DNA of 64,000 nucleotides from Photobacterium sp. TY1-4. Its GTDB lineage: Bacteria; Pseudomonadota; Gammaproteobacteria; Enterobacterales; Vibrionaceae. Location of the stretch: the NCBI RefSeq assembly GCF_025398175.1, contig NZ_CP099735.1:1488001-1552000 (forward strand), written 5' to 3'. Within the stretch, counting starts at the first letter, position 1; the number at the start of each line of letters is the position of its first letter. Shown here one piece after another: positions 52,872-61,062 of the stretch. The notes under the pieces are model-generated. The model saw nothing but the letters and a program-made list of their open reading frames with translations, made no database searches and was not told the DNA's origin. The position numbers and the translations under genes are program-made.

Positions 52872-55208
52872 ATGACAAGTCATCAGGGACAGCTCTACCT
52901 CGATCTGTGGTTGCGGTTGCTCCAGCAGGGATCGGCGGCCGATCAGGCGGCGGCCTTGTGTCGTTACGCGCAGTCCTGGCCCGGGGTGAGCCAGGCCTAC
53001 TGGCTCAGCTGGCAACCGCATGAGCAAATCTATGCCCATGACGGCGGCGGTCCGGCACTGCCGCCGGGTCAGGGCGACCCGCTCAAAGCCAGTGATGCGC
53101 TGTTGTTTGAACAACTCAGCCGTGAATGGTGCTTGCCGCTCGCTCAGGTGCGCCAGGGGCAAACATGGCTGTCGGGGCGGTTGCGCCGGGCCGGGTTGGC
53201 CGAGGGATCTTTGATTGCCCTGACGCCGAAGACCCCCGGTGTGCTGGTGGTTGCGATCGAAACAGCGCAGCACGCCGCAGCCTTACCGGCGATGGCCACG
53301 CTGTTGCAAACCCTGCTCGCCAATCGGCCGGAGCAACCGGCGGATGTGATGCTGCTGCAATGCGATCCCCTGCCCGGACTTCGCATGAATTCGCTGGCCA
53401 CTCCTGTCGCGATGAATGCAGCGATGCAGCAATTGTTGGCGCACCATCCTGGCTCGGTGATATCCGATCTGTTGCCGGTGAATTACGCCCAGTTGGTTAC
53501 GGCTTGTTTGAATCAGAGCCGGGCGATTGGTGAAGTAGAATCTACCTGGGCCGGCAAGTTCCTGCTGTGGCAGTTTATCCCGGAACCGTCGCTGGATGCA
53601 GTGATGGTGCGCTGCCGGGATGCGACCACGGAAATTCGCCGTAAGCGGGAAGCGGCGGTGGCCTCGCGCCTGTATCGGTTGATCACTGAAAATACGACGG
53701 ATTTGATCTCCCGCCATACCCCGGACGGTCGGTTTCTCGATGCTTCGCCTGCGTCCTGGACCCTGCTCGGCTACTGGCCGGAGGCGCTGCGGGGGCGGTC
53801 GGCGCAGTCGCTGCTTCATCCTCGCGATCGGGGCCGCTCCCTGTTTCAGGCGGCGGAAGCGCTGGCACGGGATGGCTACCTGACGTTGACTTACCGGATC
53901 CGCCATCGCGACGGGCACTATTTATGGTTTGAAACCGCTTGTCGTGGGATCCGGGAAACCTATACCGGCGATGTGGTCGAGATTGTCTGTATCTCGCGGG
54001 ACATTACCGCCCGGGTGCGGGCAGAAGAAGAAAACAGGCGGCTGGCGGAAGTGGTCCGGGCCAATACCGATCTGGTACTGTTTCTTGATTCACAAGGGCA
54101 GCTGACCATGGTGAATCCTTCTGCCCGCCGGGCGCTGGGGATCCGTGGGGAGCAGGACTTACCTTCGCTGGCTGAACTGCTTAATCCGGAAGATTTTCAC
54201 CGGTTGCGTCAGCAAGGCTGGTCCGGCGCGATCCAGCGGGGGGCCTGGGCAACGGAAGCCCGGCTGATGCCACTGGGCGCAGAGACCGGCTTTGTGGTGT
54301 CTTTGGTGTTGCTGGCTCACCGAGGGGCGGGCGGCCAGTATTATTTTTCGTTGGTGGCCCGGGACATGACCGAGCGTGAACTCCGTGAAACGGAGCAGCG
54401 CCGTCATCAGGATGAACTGGCGCATACTGCCCGGCTCATTACCATGGGAGAGTTGGCTTCCGGTATTGCCCATGAGATCAATCAACCGCTGGCGGCGGTG
54501 ATGAATTATGCTGGTGCCAGTCAACGTTATCTGAAGACCCTCCATGAACAGCCGGAAAATGCTGCCCGGGTGGCCGAAGGATTGCGGTTGATTGCCGATC
54601 AGGCCCGTCATGCGGCCGCGGTGATCAGCCGGTTGCGGGGTTTTTTACGCAAAGGCTCACGCAATATTCAGCGGCTGGATATTGAAACTGTGGTGCGCGA
54701 AGCGATGGATTTGTGTGCCTGGGAAGCCAGCCGTCACCAGGTCACGATTTATTTTGAAAACAGTCATTTTGAAAACAGTCATTTTGAAAAAAATCGCTCT
54801 GAAAATGATGATGCCGGGTTTGAGGAGCCGCAGACTCATAGCCTATCGGCACTTCCGCCGGTATACGGTGATGCGGTCTTGCTGGAACAAGTGCTGGTGA
54901 ACTTGCTGCGCAATGCCATTGAAGCCAACTGGGAGCAGGCGCCGCAGCAGGCTTCGCGGATTGTGCTTCGGGTAGATGTTGAAGGGGACCGCTTGTGTCT
55001 GCGGGTGGTCGATCAAGGGCCGGGATTGCCGGACGAGGCGCGGGAAAAACTGTTCACTCCGTTTTATACCAGTAAGCACGATGGCCTGGGGCTGGGATTG
55101 TCGATGAGCCGGACCATTGCCGAAGGGTTCGGCGGCGGGCTGGATATCGAAGCATCCGATCAGCGGGGTGCCACCTTTTGCTGCTGGCTTCCGCTGCGCC
55201 GGGAGTGA
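52872..55208 (+). CDS. PAS sensor histidine kinase (FixL-like)
   Basis: 778-residue cytoplasmic sensor kinase. Residues 1 to about 265 are an unrecognised helical input domain. PAS1 is at about 270-385 (LISRHTPDGRFLDASPASWTLLGYWPE, IVCISRDITARV) and PAS2 at about 390-505. The HisKA motif ASGIAHEINQPLAAVMNYAG has phosphoacceptor His534. ATPase boxes are NLLRNAIEAN, DQGPGLPD, FTPFYTSK and GLGLGLSMSR. Between dimerisation and ATPase domains is a 15-bp in-frame repeat (ENSHF units). There are no membrane helices, so it senses an internal signal. Followed 67 bases later by its response regulator. Confidence 0.93.
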   Translation: MTSHQGQLYLDLWLRLLQQGSAADQAAALCRYAQSWPGVSQAYWLSWQPHEQIYAHDGGGPALPPGQGDPLKASDALLFEQLSREWCLPLAQVRQGQTWLSGRLRRAGLAEGSLIALTPKTPGVLVVAIETAQHAAALPAMATLLQTLLANRPEQPADVMLLQCDPLPGLRMNSLATPVAMNAAMQQLLAHHPGSVISDLLPVNYAQLVTACLNQSRAIGEVESTWAGKFLLWQFIPEPSLDAVMVRCRDATTEIRRKREAAVASRLYRLITENTTDLISRHTPDGRFLDASPASWTLLGYWPEALRGRSAQSLLHPRDRGRSLFQAAEALARDGYLTLTYRIRHRDGHYLWFETACRGIRETYTGDVVEIVCISRDITARVRAEEENRRLAEVVRANTDLVLFLDSQGQLTMVNPSARRALGIRGEQDLPSLAELLNPEDFHRLRQQGWSGAIQRGAWATEARLMPLGAETGFVVSLVLLAHRGAGGQYYFSLVARDMTERELRETEQRRHQDELAHTARLITMGELASGIAHEINQPLAAVMNYAGASQRYLKTLHEQPENAARVAEGLRLIADQARHAAAVISRLRGFLRKGSRNIQRLDIETVVREAMDLCAWEASRHQVTIYFENSHFENSHFEKNRSENDDAGFEEPQTHSLSALPPVYGDAVLLEQVLVNLLRNAIEANWEQAPQQASRIVLRVDVEGDRLCLRVVDQGPGLPDEAREKLFTPFYTSKHDGLGLGLSMSRTIAEGFGGGLDIEASDQRGATFCCWLPLRRE
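54751..54810. repeat. 15-bp in-frame repeat inside the histidine kinase gene
   Basis: ATTTTGAAAACAGTC at 54751, 54766 and (degenerate) 54781, with a weaker fourth unit at 54796. It encodes FENSH pentapeptides in the linker between the HisKA and ATPase domains. A 15-bp unit preserves frame, so copy change would only lengthen or shorten the linker. Confidence 0.85.
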
Positions 55209-55275
55209 GGGGTGTTGGTGGGCATGATGAGGGAAATGGTTGTGAATACAGGATGGGATGAGGAGAGGGAAATTC

Positions 55276-55908
55276 ATGCCGGATGAGCAAATTGTATATG
55301 TCGTGGATGATGATCAGGGCATGCGGGACTCGACCTTGTGGCTGTTTGAGTCGGTCGGGCTGAAAGCCGTACCGTTCAGCAGCGGTCAGGCGTTCCTTGA
55401 AGCCTGCGATCCCAAAGCCAATGCCTGCGTGTTACTGGATATCCGGATGCCCGGAATGGGCGGATTGCATGTGCAGGAAGAAATGCAGCGTCGCGAGATT
55501 CACCTGCCGGTGATTTTTGTCAGTGGTCATGCCGATGTGCCGATTGTGGTGCGGGCATTTAAAGCTGGCGCTATAGATTTCATTGAAAAACCCTATAACG
55601 AGCAGTTGCTGCTCGACAGCGTTCAGCAGGCGCTCAACCGCCAGCCGGTGATGATGGCGGGTCAGCATCAATCGGCGTTGCAGGAGCGGCTGGCCAGTTT
55701 GACGCCGCGGGAGCAGGATGTTTTTTTGCCGCTGGTGAAGGGCTATACCAACCGGGAAATTGCCGAACAACTGGGGATCAGCGTTAAAACTGTTGATCTG
55801 TATCGGTCCCGGGTGATGAAGCGCCTGGCAGCGGATCACCTGCCCGCCTTGGTCGGCATGGCGATTGCTGCGGGGATGGTCGACCCCTTGGATCTCAGGG
55901 CAACATAG
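55276..55908 (+). CDS. FixJ/NarL-type response regulator
   Basis: 210 residues from ATG 55276, with GGAGAGGGA upstream. Receiver domain with acidic pocket VVDDDQ, phosphoacceptor Asp55 in LLDIRMPG, Thr/Ser switch in FVSGHAD and Lys in FIEKPY. C-terminal LuxR helix-turn-helix: LTPREQDVFLPLVKGYTNREIAEQLGISVKTVDLYRSRVMKR. It acts with the adjacent PAS kinase. Divergent acyl-CoA synthetase/transporter/MBL genes and the downstream oxidoreductase are natural targets (inference). Confidence 0.94.
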   Translation: MPDEQIVYVVDDDQGMRDSTLWLFESVGLKAVPFSSGQAFLEACDPKANACVLLDIRMPGMGGLHVQEEMQRREIHLPVIFVSGHADVPIVVRAFKAGAIDFIEKPYNEQLLLDSVQQALNRQPVMMAGQHQSALQERLASLTPREQDVFLPLVKGYTNREIAEQLGISVKTVDLYRSRVMKRLAADHLPALVGMAIAAGMVDPLDLRAT

Positions 55909-55936
55909 GGTTCGAATCGCCTGACATGTCATAAAG

Positions 55937-55964
55937 CCGCTGCGTGATCTCAGCGGTTTTTTTT
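55937..55964 (+). terminator. Rho-independent terminator after the response regulator
   Basis: Stem CCGCTG/CAGCGG with an 8-base loop and eight T afterwards. Confidence 0.88.
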
Positions 55965-56146
55965 ATCCCTTTTGGTTGCTGTGATTATCGCATTTTTCGT
56001 CCGTCCGGTTGATTGTCTCAAGATGGGACAGCCGGCGCCGCGGGGATACGTTTTACTTAGGAAGAAAGTTGTCCAGGGTCTCGGCAGTGGCTGAGCGCCC
56101 GGATAAAGCGATCCTATGAGGCTCGACAACGACTCAGGAGGCAGGT

Positions 56147-57532
56147 ATGAGCCAGCTAGAAGCGGCAACGATCGAGAAGTTTAAAGCGCATTTTCAGGGG
56201 ACCATTTGTCTCCCCAAAGATGATAAATATGACGAACTGCGAGCGATCTGGAATGCGATGATCGACCGGAAACCGGCGGTGATTGCACAGTGTATCTCCG
56301 CCGAGTGCGTGGTGCAGGCGGTGAATTTTGCCCGGGAGCATGATCTGCTGGTGTCCATTCGCGGCGGCGGCCATAACATTGCCGGGAATGCGGTGTGTGA
56401 CGGCGGGATCATGATTGATCTTTCACTGATGAACAATGTGGTGGTCAATCCCAACACCCGGCGGGCCATTGTTGAGCCCGGTTGTACCCTGGGAGATTTT
56501 GATGCAGCCGCGCAGGCACACGGGCTGGCCACACCTCTGGGGATTAACTCAACCACCGGGGTGGCTGGCCTGACGCTCGGCGGCGGGTTTGGCTGGCTGA
56601 GCCGGAAATACGGTATGACCGTGGATAACCTGCTGGCGGTGAATATGGTCACGGCAGATGGCCATCAGGTTCGGGCCAGCGCGACCGAGAATGAAGATTT
56701 GTTTTGGGGCGTCCGGGGCGGTGGCGGTAATTTCGGTGTGGTCACCAGCTTTGAGTTTGCACTGCACCCGGTTGGCCCGGAGGTGTTGAGTGGGTTGATC
56801 GTGTTCCCGTTTGCACAGGCGAAGCAGATCCTGACGCAGTTTGCCCGCTTTACTGAAACCATGCCGGACGAGTTGAATGTCTGGATGGTGACCCGCAAGG
56901 CACCACCACTGCCGTTCTTGCCGGAAGTGGTTCACGGCACTGAAATTATCGCGTTAGCTGTTTTTTATGCCGGTGATCCGGCCGAAGGCGAAGCTTTGAT
57001 TGCACCGCTGCGCGGATTCGGGACGCCGCTGGGGGAACATGTCGGTGTGCAGCCCTTTGTCGACTGGCAGCAGGCGTTCGATCCCTTACTCACCCCTGGG
57101 GCCCGGAATTATTGGAAGTCTCATAACTTTGCCACCCTAACGGACGAAGCGCTGGATGTGCTGATTGAATACGCCGGTCAGTTGCCCTCCGATCAATGTG
57201 AGATTTTTATCGGGACCATTGGAGCGCAAACTGGACGCGTTGCAGCGGATGCAATGGCCTATTCCAGTAGGGATGCCAACTATGTCATGAACGTACATGC
57301 CCGCTGGGAGACGGCCGCGGAGGATGAAGCCTGTATCGGCTGGTCGCGGGCGTTCTTTGCCAAATCCCAGCCGTTTGCCAGCGGCGGGGCCTATATCAAT
57401 TTCCTGACTCAGGACGAAGGCGATCGGATCGCATTTGCCTACGGCAGCACCTATGAACGGCTGGTGGCGATCAAGAAAAAATATGATCCGGCCAATCTGT
57501 TCCGGATGAACCAGAATATCAAGCCGGACTGA
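56147..57532 (+). CDS. FAD-linked oxidoreductase (berberine-bridge/6-HDNO type)
   Basis: 461-residue flavoprotein with FAD-binding type-4 and BBE domains. IRGGGHNIAG contains His76, the usual site of covalent 8-alpha-histidyl FAD. The second covalent Cys of bicovalent members is replaced (GINSTTGVAGLTLGGGFGWLSRKYGMTVDN has Ser/Thr). So a single covalent link is expected, like 6-hydroxy-D-nicotine oxidase. The C-terminus YDPANLFRMNQNIKP is the BBE signature. No signal peptide. Substrate unknown; sugars, alkaloids and polyketides are known in the family. Has its own leader after the terminator at 55.94 kb. Confidence 0.92.
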   Translation: MSQLEAATIEKFKAHFQGTICLPKDDKYDELRAIWNAMIDRKPAVIAQCISAECVVQAVNFAREHDLLVSIRGGGHNIAGNAVCDGGIMIDLSLMNNVVVNPNTRRAIVEPGCTLGDFDAAAQAHGLATPLGINSTTGVAGLTLGGGFGWLSRKYGMTVDNLLAVNMVTADGHQVRASATENEDLFWGVRGGGGNFGVVTSFEFALHPVGPEVLSGLIVFPFAQAKQILTQFARFTETMPDELNVWMVTRKAPPLPFLPEVVHGTEIIALAVFYAGDPAEGEALIAPLRGFGTPLGEHVGVQPFVDWQQAFDPLLTPGARNYWKSHNFATLTDEALDVLIEYAGQLPSDQCEIFIGTIGAQTGRVAADAMAYSSRDANYVMNVHARWETAAEDEACIGWSRAFFAKSQPFASGGAYINFLTQDEGDRIAFAYGSTYERLVAIKKKYDPANLFRMNQNIKPD

Positions 57533-57620
57533 CTTTCGGTTTGGGTGTACACCTGCGGCGGCCTCTGCAGAGCCGCCGCGGGCGCACGATTGCTGTCTCA
57601 GGAATTGATATAACAACCAG

Positions 57621-58535
57621 CTAGATCGAATGCGGTTTGTCGTAGAGCGGACGGGCTGTGCCTTTGAGATCCTGAAACAGCAGGACCATTTTCGGGTTGA
57701 AGCCGGTCGTTCTTAAGGCAACTGCGGTTTCGGTAAAGGAACGTCCGACCGTCAACTCACCCTGGAAAGGGGCCACCAGACCGTTTTCTCCCTGGGTACT
57801 CAGGGTACCGGAGAGTTGCGCCAGTTTGCCATCCGGTGTCCAGGGTGAACTCGGTAAAATATTATCACCGGTAGACTCCAGCGGCATCGCGACAGCTTCC
57901 CGTAAATCGAACCAAACCTGAAGGACCATTTCCTTGTGATGCAGTCGGCCTGATTGTCTCACCGGCTCCCAGACTTGCAGCGCCCGCATGGCCTGTTTTG
58001 CGGGGGCTTTGTAGCTCAGTAAAGCCTGTTGTTTCGGGTAACCCCACTGCGTTTTACCGGCTTGGATCGCATCCGGGTTATCCAGCAGCAGATGATGATT
58101 ATAAAAACCGTACTGATGGGGAAGTCCGGCAACCTGATCCGGATAAGTGGCGACGCCCAAGGTGTACAGAGCTGCTTGCAGATAGTCCATGGCCTGGACG
58201 GGATCTGTCAGATCTCCCGGTGTTTTGAGCGGCAACGGCGGCGCGTCCTTTCGTTTTACCAGGAATGTATTGACGGTCTCGGTATAGCGGCCGACCGAGC
58301 TGTCTTTGACCTGCTGAATATACAAAATACAGACGGTTTGGGTGGTGTTCGGAATAGTGACGGTTTCCCAATCCGGGTTTCGGACAAATTGCTGTGCCTT
58401 CTCAGCTTGGCAGAGGCCGACCAGGGCTGTGGTTTCACCATAGATCACAAAGTCCTTGTCAGTGGCAGCAGCACCAGCGCTAAAGCATAAGATTAAAACC
58501 AGCATCATGGGGTGGAGCAAAGTGCGTTTTTTCAT
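57621..58535 (-). CDS. Secreted protein resembling acetoacetate decarboxylase fold
   Basis: 304 residues from ATG 58535, with GGAGGAG upstream. Signal peptide: MKKRTLLHPMMLVLILCFSAG before AAATDKDF. The mature part has VKDSSVGRYTETVNTFLV, TQWGYPKQQALLSYKAP and a later LVAPFQGEL. This is reminiscent of the ADC superfamily (YxxxxGxYxE and GxPK motifs; the Lys in GYPKQQ could be the Schiff-base lysine). A periplasmic ADC-like protein is unusual, so the assignment is tentative. Convergent with the oxidoreductase gene. Confidence 0.6.
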   Translation of the reverse strand: MKKRTLLHPMMLVLILCFSAGAAATDKDFVIYGETTALVGLCQAEKAQQFVRNPDWETVTIPNTTQTVCILYIQQVKDSSVGRYTETVNTFLVKRKDAPPLPLKTPGDLTDPVQAMDYLQAALYTLGVATYPDQVAGLPHQYGFYNHHLLLDNPDAIQAGKTQWGYPKQQALLSYKAPAKQAMRALQVWEPVRQSGRLHHKEMVLQVWFDLREAVAMPLESTGDNILPSSPWTPDGKLAQLSGTLSTQGENGLVAPFQGELTVGRSFTETAVALRTTGFNPKMVLLFQDLKGTARPLYDKPHSI

Positions 58536-59193
58536 GTGTTTCTCCTCCGGGGGGTGAGATGTGAAGCCGGAAGACTGCAGGCGCCGGATAGTAATCACAT
58601 GGCTCTTGGCGTCTCTTCGTGAACTCAGTCAGCTCAGTTATCGAATTCAGGCATAGCGCCCGAGTATTGTTCGCTACCTTTCATACCAGCTCGGGATACG
58701 GACGGGTACAGTATGCATTAAAGTGAATAACTATAGAGATAGAGCGACGGGGATTGCCAAATGATAGAAATAAATTTTGGAACCGAAGTATGATTTTGGG
58801 AGCTTATATTTTAGCCATAAATAAACAGCTCAATTAAACATGTAAAAAATAGGATGTAATAGTAAAAATACGCATTGAGATGTAATCGAATACATTTCAT
58901 CTTATATTTTGTGTGGGAATTAGCGAGGGCTGTATTCGCATGTTCTATTTATGATGGTTTTATTATGTGTTGAAACAAAATGAAATTGATAAATTTATAT
59001 ATAAGTGGGTTATCCCATGCAATTTTTTACGAAGAAATCATGCGTAACTGAATAAATTTTCTTTATTTTGACATTCGTCCCATGATCACGTGACATTATT
59101 TTTATTTGCACTGCAACTATGGATAATGCGCGTCGAACATTAGTGCATGGTTGCATATGTTGATAAATCTATTATCACCGTGGGGGAGGCCAC
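58536..59193. other. Long AT-rich intergenic region, no supported gene
   Basis: About 650 bases, AT-rich from 58720 on with many stops in all frames. GTGGGGGAGGC at the right edge is the SD of the next small gene. No hairpin with T-tract seen. Confidence 0.6.
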
Positions 59194-59370
59194 ATGGCGG
59201 CACTACACATGAATTGCCCAAAATGCAAGCAGCAACGGACGTTTATGCGCTCTAAAAGAACGGTCATCGAGCGGGTTTTGAAGAAAAACACCATGAAAGT
59301 CACCTGCCAGGTCTGTGAATCTCAGTACTGGCACAAGCCATTTGACGATCACAAGCTGAAAGAAATCTAG
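59194..59370 (+). CDS. Zinc-ribbon mini-protein
   Basis: 58 residues: ATG 59194 after a GGGGGAGG SD, stop TAG 59368. Two CxxC pairs (MNCPKCKQQRTF near residue 8 and VTCQVCESQYWH near 40) form a probable zinc ribbon; the intervening part is basic (MRSKRTVIERVLKKNTMKV). Nucleic-acid or ribosome/RNA-polymerase contact would fit such a protein, but it is not recognised. It is 97 bases upstream of rfaH in the same direction. Confidence 0.75.
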   Translation: MAALHMNCPKCKQQRTFMRSKRTVIERVLKKNTMKVTCQVCESQYWHKPFDDHKLKEI

Positions 59371-59467
59371 CGGTGAGTTTGTTTTGATCCCTGCCTGGAT
59401 CACGAGCGCATGACCTGATTGCGAACAGGGTCGATATAATCTATGGACAATAAAAGAGCACGGAATC

Positions 59468-59953
59468 ATGAAAAAGTGGTATTTACTCTACTGCAAAAAT
59501 AATGAAATTGAGCGAGCGATTATTAATTTGGAACGGGTGGGCGTGGCTTGTTATACCCCCTTCGTCAATAAGGACGTCATTCGGCGAGGTAAGAAAGTCT
59601 CGGTCAAAACAGCGTTGTTTCCATCTTATTTATTTATTCATTTTGATTATGAACGCGGGCCGAGTTTTACCACGATTCGTTCGACAAGAGGCGTTGCGGA
59701 TTTTATTCGATTTGGTCAGATGCCCAAAGAAATACCGGCTGAGCTGATCACCCAGATCCAGCTTCGCAATGTACACGCTGATGTGGCGTTTATCGCCGGT
59801 GATAAAGTGAGTATTAATGAAGGCGCATTACAGGAAATTCAGGCGATTTTCCTCGAGCCGGATGGCGAGAAACGCTCCATGCTGCTCATCCAGATGATTA
59901 ACCGGGATGTGAAAGTGAGCGTGGAAAATAGAAATATCCGTAAAGTTGTATAA
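59468..59953 (+). CDS. rfaH: Transcription antitermination factor RfaH
   Basis: NusG paralogue, 161 residues. Residues 1 to about 100 are the NGN domain that binds RNA polymerase ([44 protein letters not shown]). The KOW-containing C-terminal part reads [40 protein letters not shown]. Length and sequence match E. coli RfaH (162), and FRKL-like ending NIRKVV is retained. It would promote transcription of ops-containing long operons such as LPS or capsule genes. No ops element was noticed nearby. Confidence 0.95.
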   Translation: MKKWYLLYCKNNEIERAIINLERVGVACYTPFVNKDVIRRGKKVSVKTALFPSYLFIHFDYERGPSFTTIRSTRGVADFIRFGQMPKEIPAELITQIQLRNVHADVAFIAGDKVSINEGALQEIQAIFLEPDGEKRSMLLIQMINRDVKVSVENRNIRKVV

Positions 59954-60032
59954 CGGGCTGTGAAGCCTGTACAACACATAGGACTGGCTATGTGTTGTCC
60001 ATATTGACGTCCGTCAGTCAATCGGCGGACGG

Positions 60033-60446
60033 TTAACGGCTGTAGTCACCGCTACGCTCAGGTTGGTAGACAATCTCCTCGATCTGCACATGCAAGATGC
60101 CGCCCCCCGGTTTTGGCCACTCAATGGTATCACCGACCGAGAGTCCCAGCAGGGCACTGCCGACCGGGGCCAGGATTGAAATGCGGTCCGCTTTACCTTC
60201 TGTTTCATTCGGATACACCAACGTCAGGCAAAAGGTTTTCTCCGAGGATTCCACCGCGAAACGGACCGTGGAGTTCATGGTCACGACGGTCGACGGGATG
60301 TCCTGTGGCGCCGCAATCTCGGCGCGATCCAGTTCCGCTTCCAGCGCAGCTTTACCGGGAAATGCCGCATCCGGCAGGGTTTCCAGCAGGTTATCCAGCC
60401 TTTCGGCATCCAGTGAAGAGATGATGATACGGGGTTGTTGGGTCAT
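60033..60446 (-). CDS. rnk: Nucleoside diphosphate kinase regulator
   Basis: Rnk, 137 residues from ATG 60446 (MTQQPRIIISSLDAERLDNL). The frame continues upstream to 60593, but that is not family-like. GreA/GreB-like C-terminal domain: ISILAPVGSALLGLSVGDTIEWPKPGGG. It has a short N-terminal coiled coil without the acidic tip of Gre factors. Binds RNA polymerase and affects nucleotide pools in the known members. Convergent with rfaH. Confidence 0.94.
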   Translation of the reverse strand: MTQQPRIIISSLDAERLDNLLETLPDAAFPGKAALEAELDRAEIAAPQDIPSTVVTMNSTVRFAVESSEKTFCLTLVYPNETEGKADRISILAPVGSALLGLSVGDTIEWPKPGGGILHVQIEEIVYQPERSGDYSR

Positions 60447-61062
60447 GGTTTCACCGTCATTAAAGTTTGTCAGATTGAACAAATCAACCAGTGCCCGGCA
60501 GCGCTTGTCAGAGCAGCTCCGGGGAGTCCTTATTGCGTTACGGAAATGGTTACGATGAGGTCTGCAGACACTGGGATCGGTGCAGGAATGCACCGGAAGA
60601 TATTATCCCAATCGCCAACACATGACAAACGAATTGCATACCATTTCCAGCATTGACCCGACAGCCCTCCTGCCAGTGCTGCGAGGAGCAGAATACACGG
60701 GTGATTGGAACGTTGCGGCGCTATTCATTAAATTGCAAAAAATCGCACTTATAAGATTGCAATTGATAACATCATGTTTTTAAAGAGGTAAAAAACTTTA
60801 TCCACAAAAACAGTGGGTAACTTTTTGAAACGACGAGGTGCAGCTGATGCTTTTTTGAACAGGGCTTGCGTGTGCTGATACTCAGTCTCGTTTCGAGGTT
60901 CAGCCCGGTGACGGGGTTGCCGAATCTGTATCATCTCCGATGGGTTGTTGCGGTGCCAGTTTGAGCTGGTTCATAGTTTAATGAAATATGCCTCATAAGT
61001 ATTCAGGTGCATTGCTGGCCTTTGCTATCTTGGGGCTAGAGATCCATTGTTGAGGGTGATGT
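60447..61062. other. Intergenic region, no supported gene
   Basis: A plus-strand frame (60580-60783) exists, but without SD and with unremarkable composition. No clear terminator or known RNA. Promoters of rnk and the NIT-domain chemoreceptor should lie here. Confidence 0.5.

Noticed and set aside
60580..60783. 67-codon plus-strand frame between rnk and the NIT chemoreceptor
   Set aside because: No SD, no recognised family, AT-rich tail. Could be real but unsupported.
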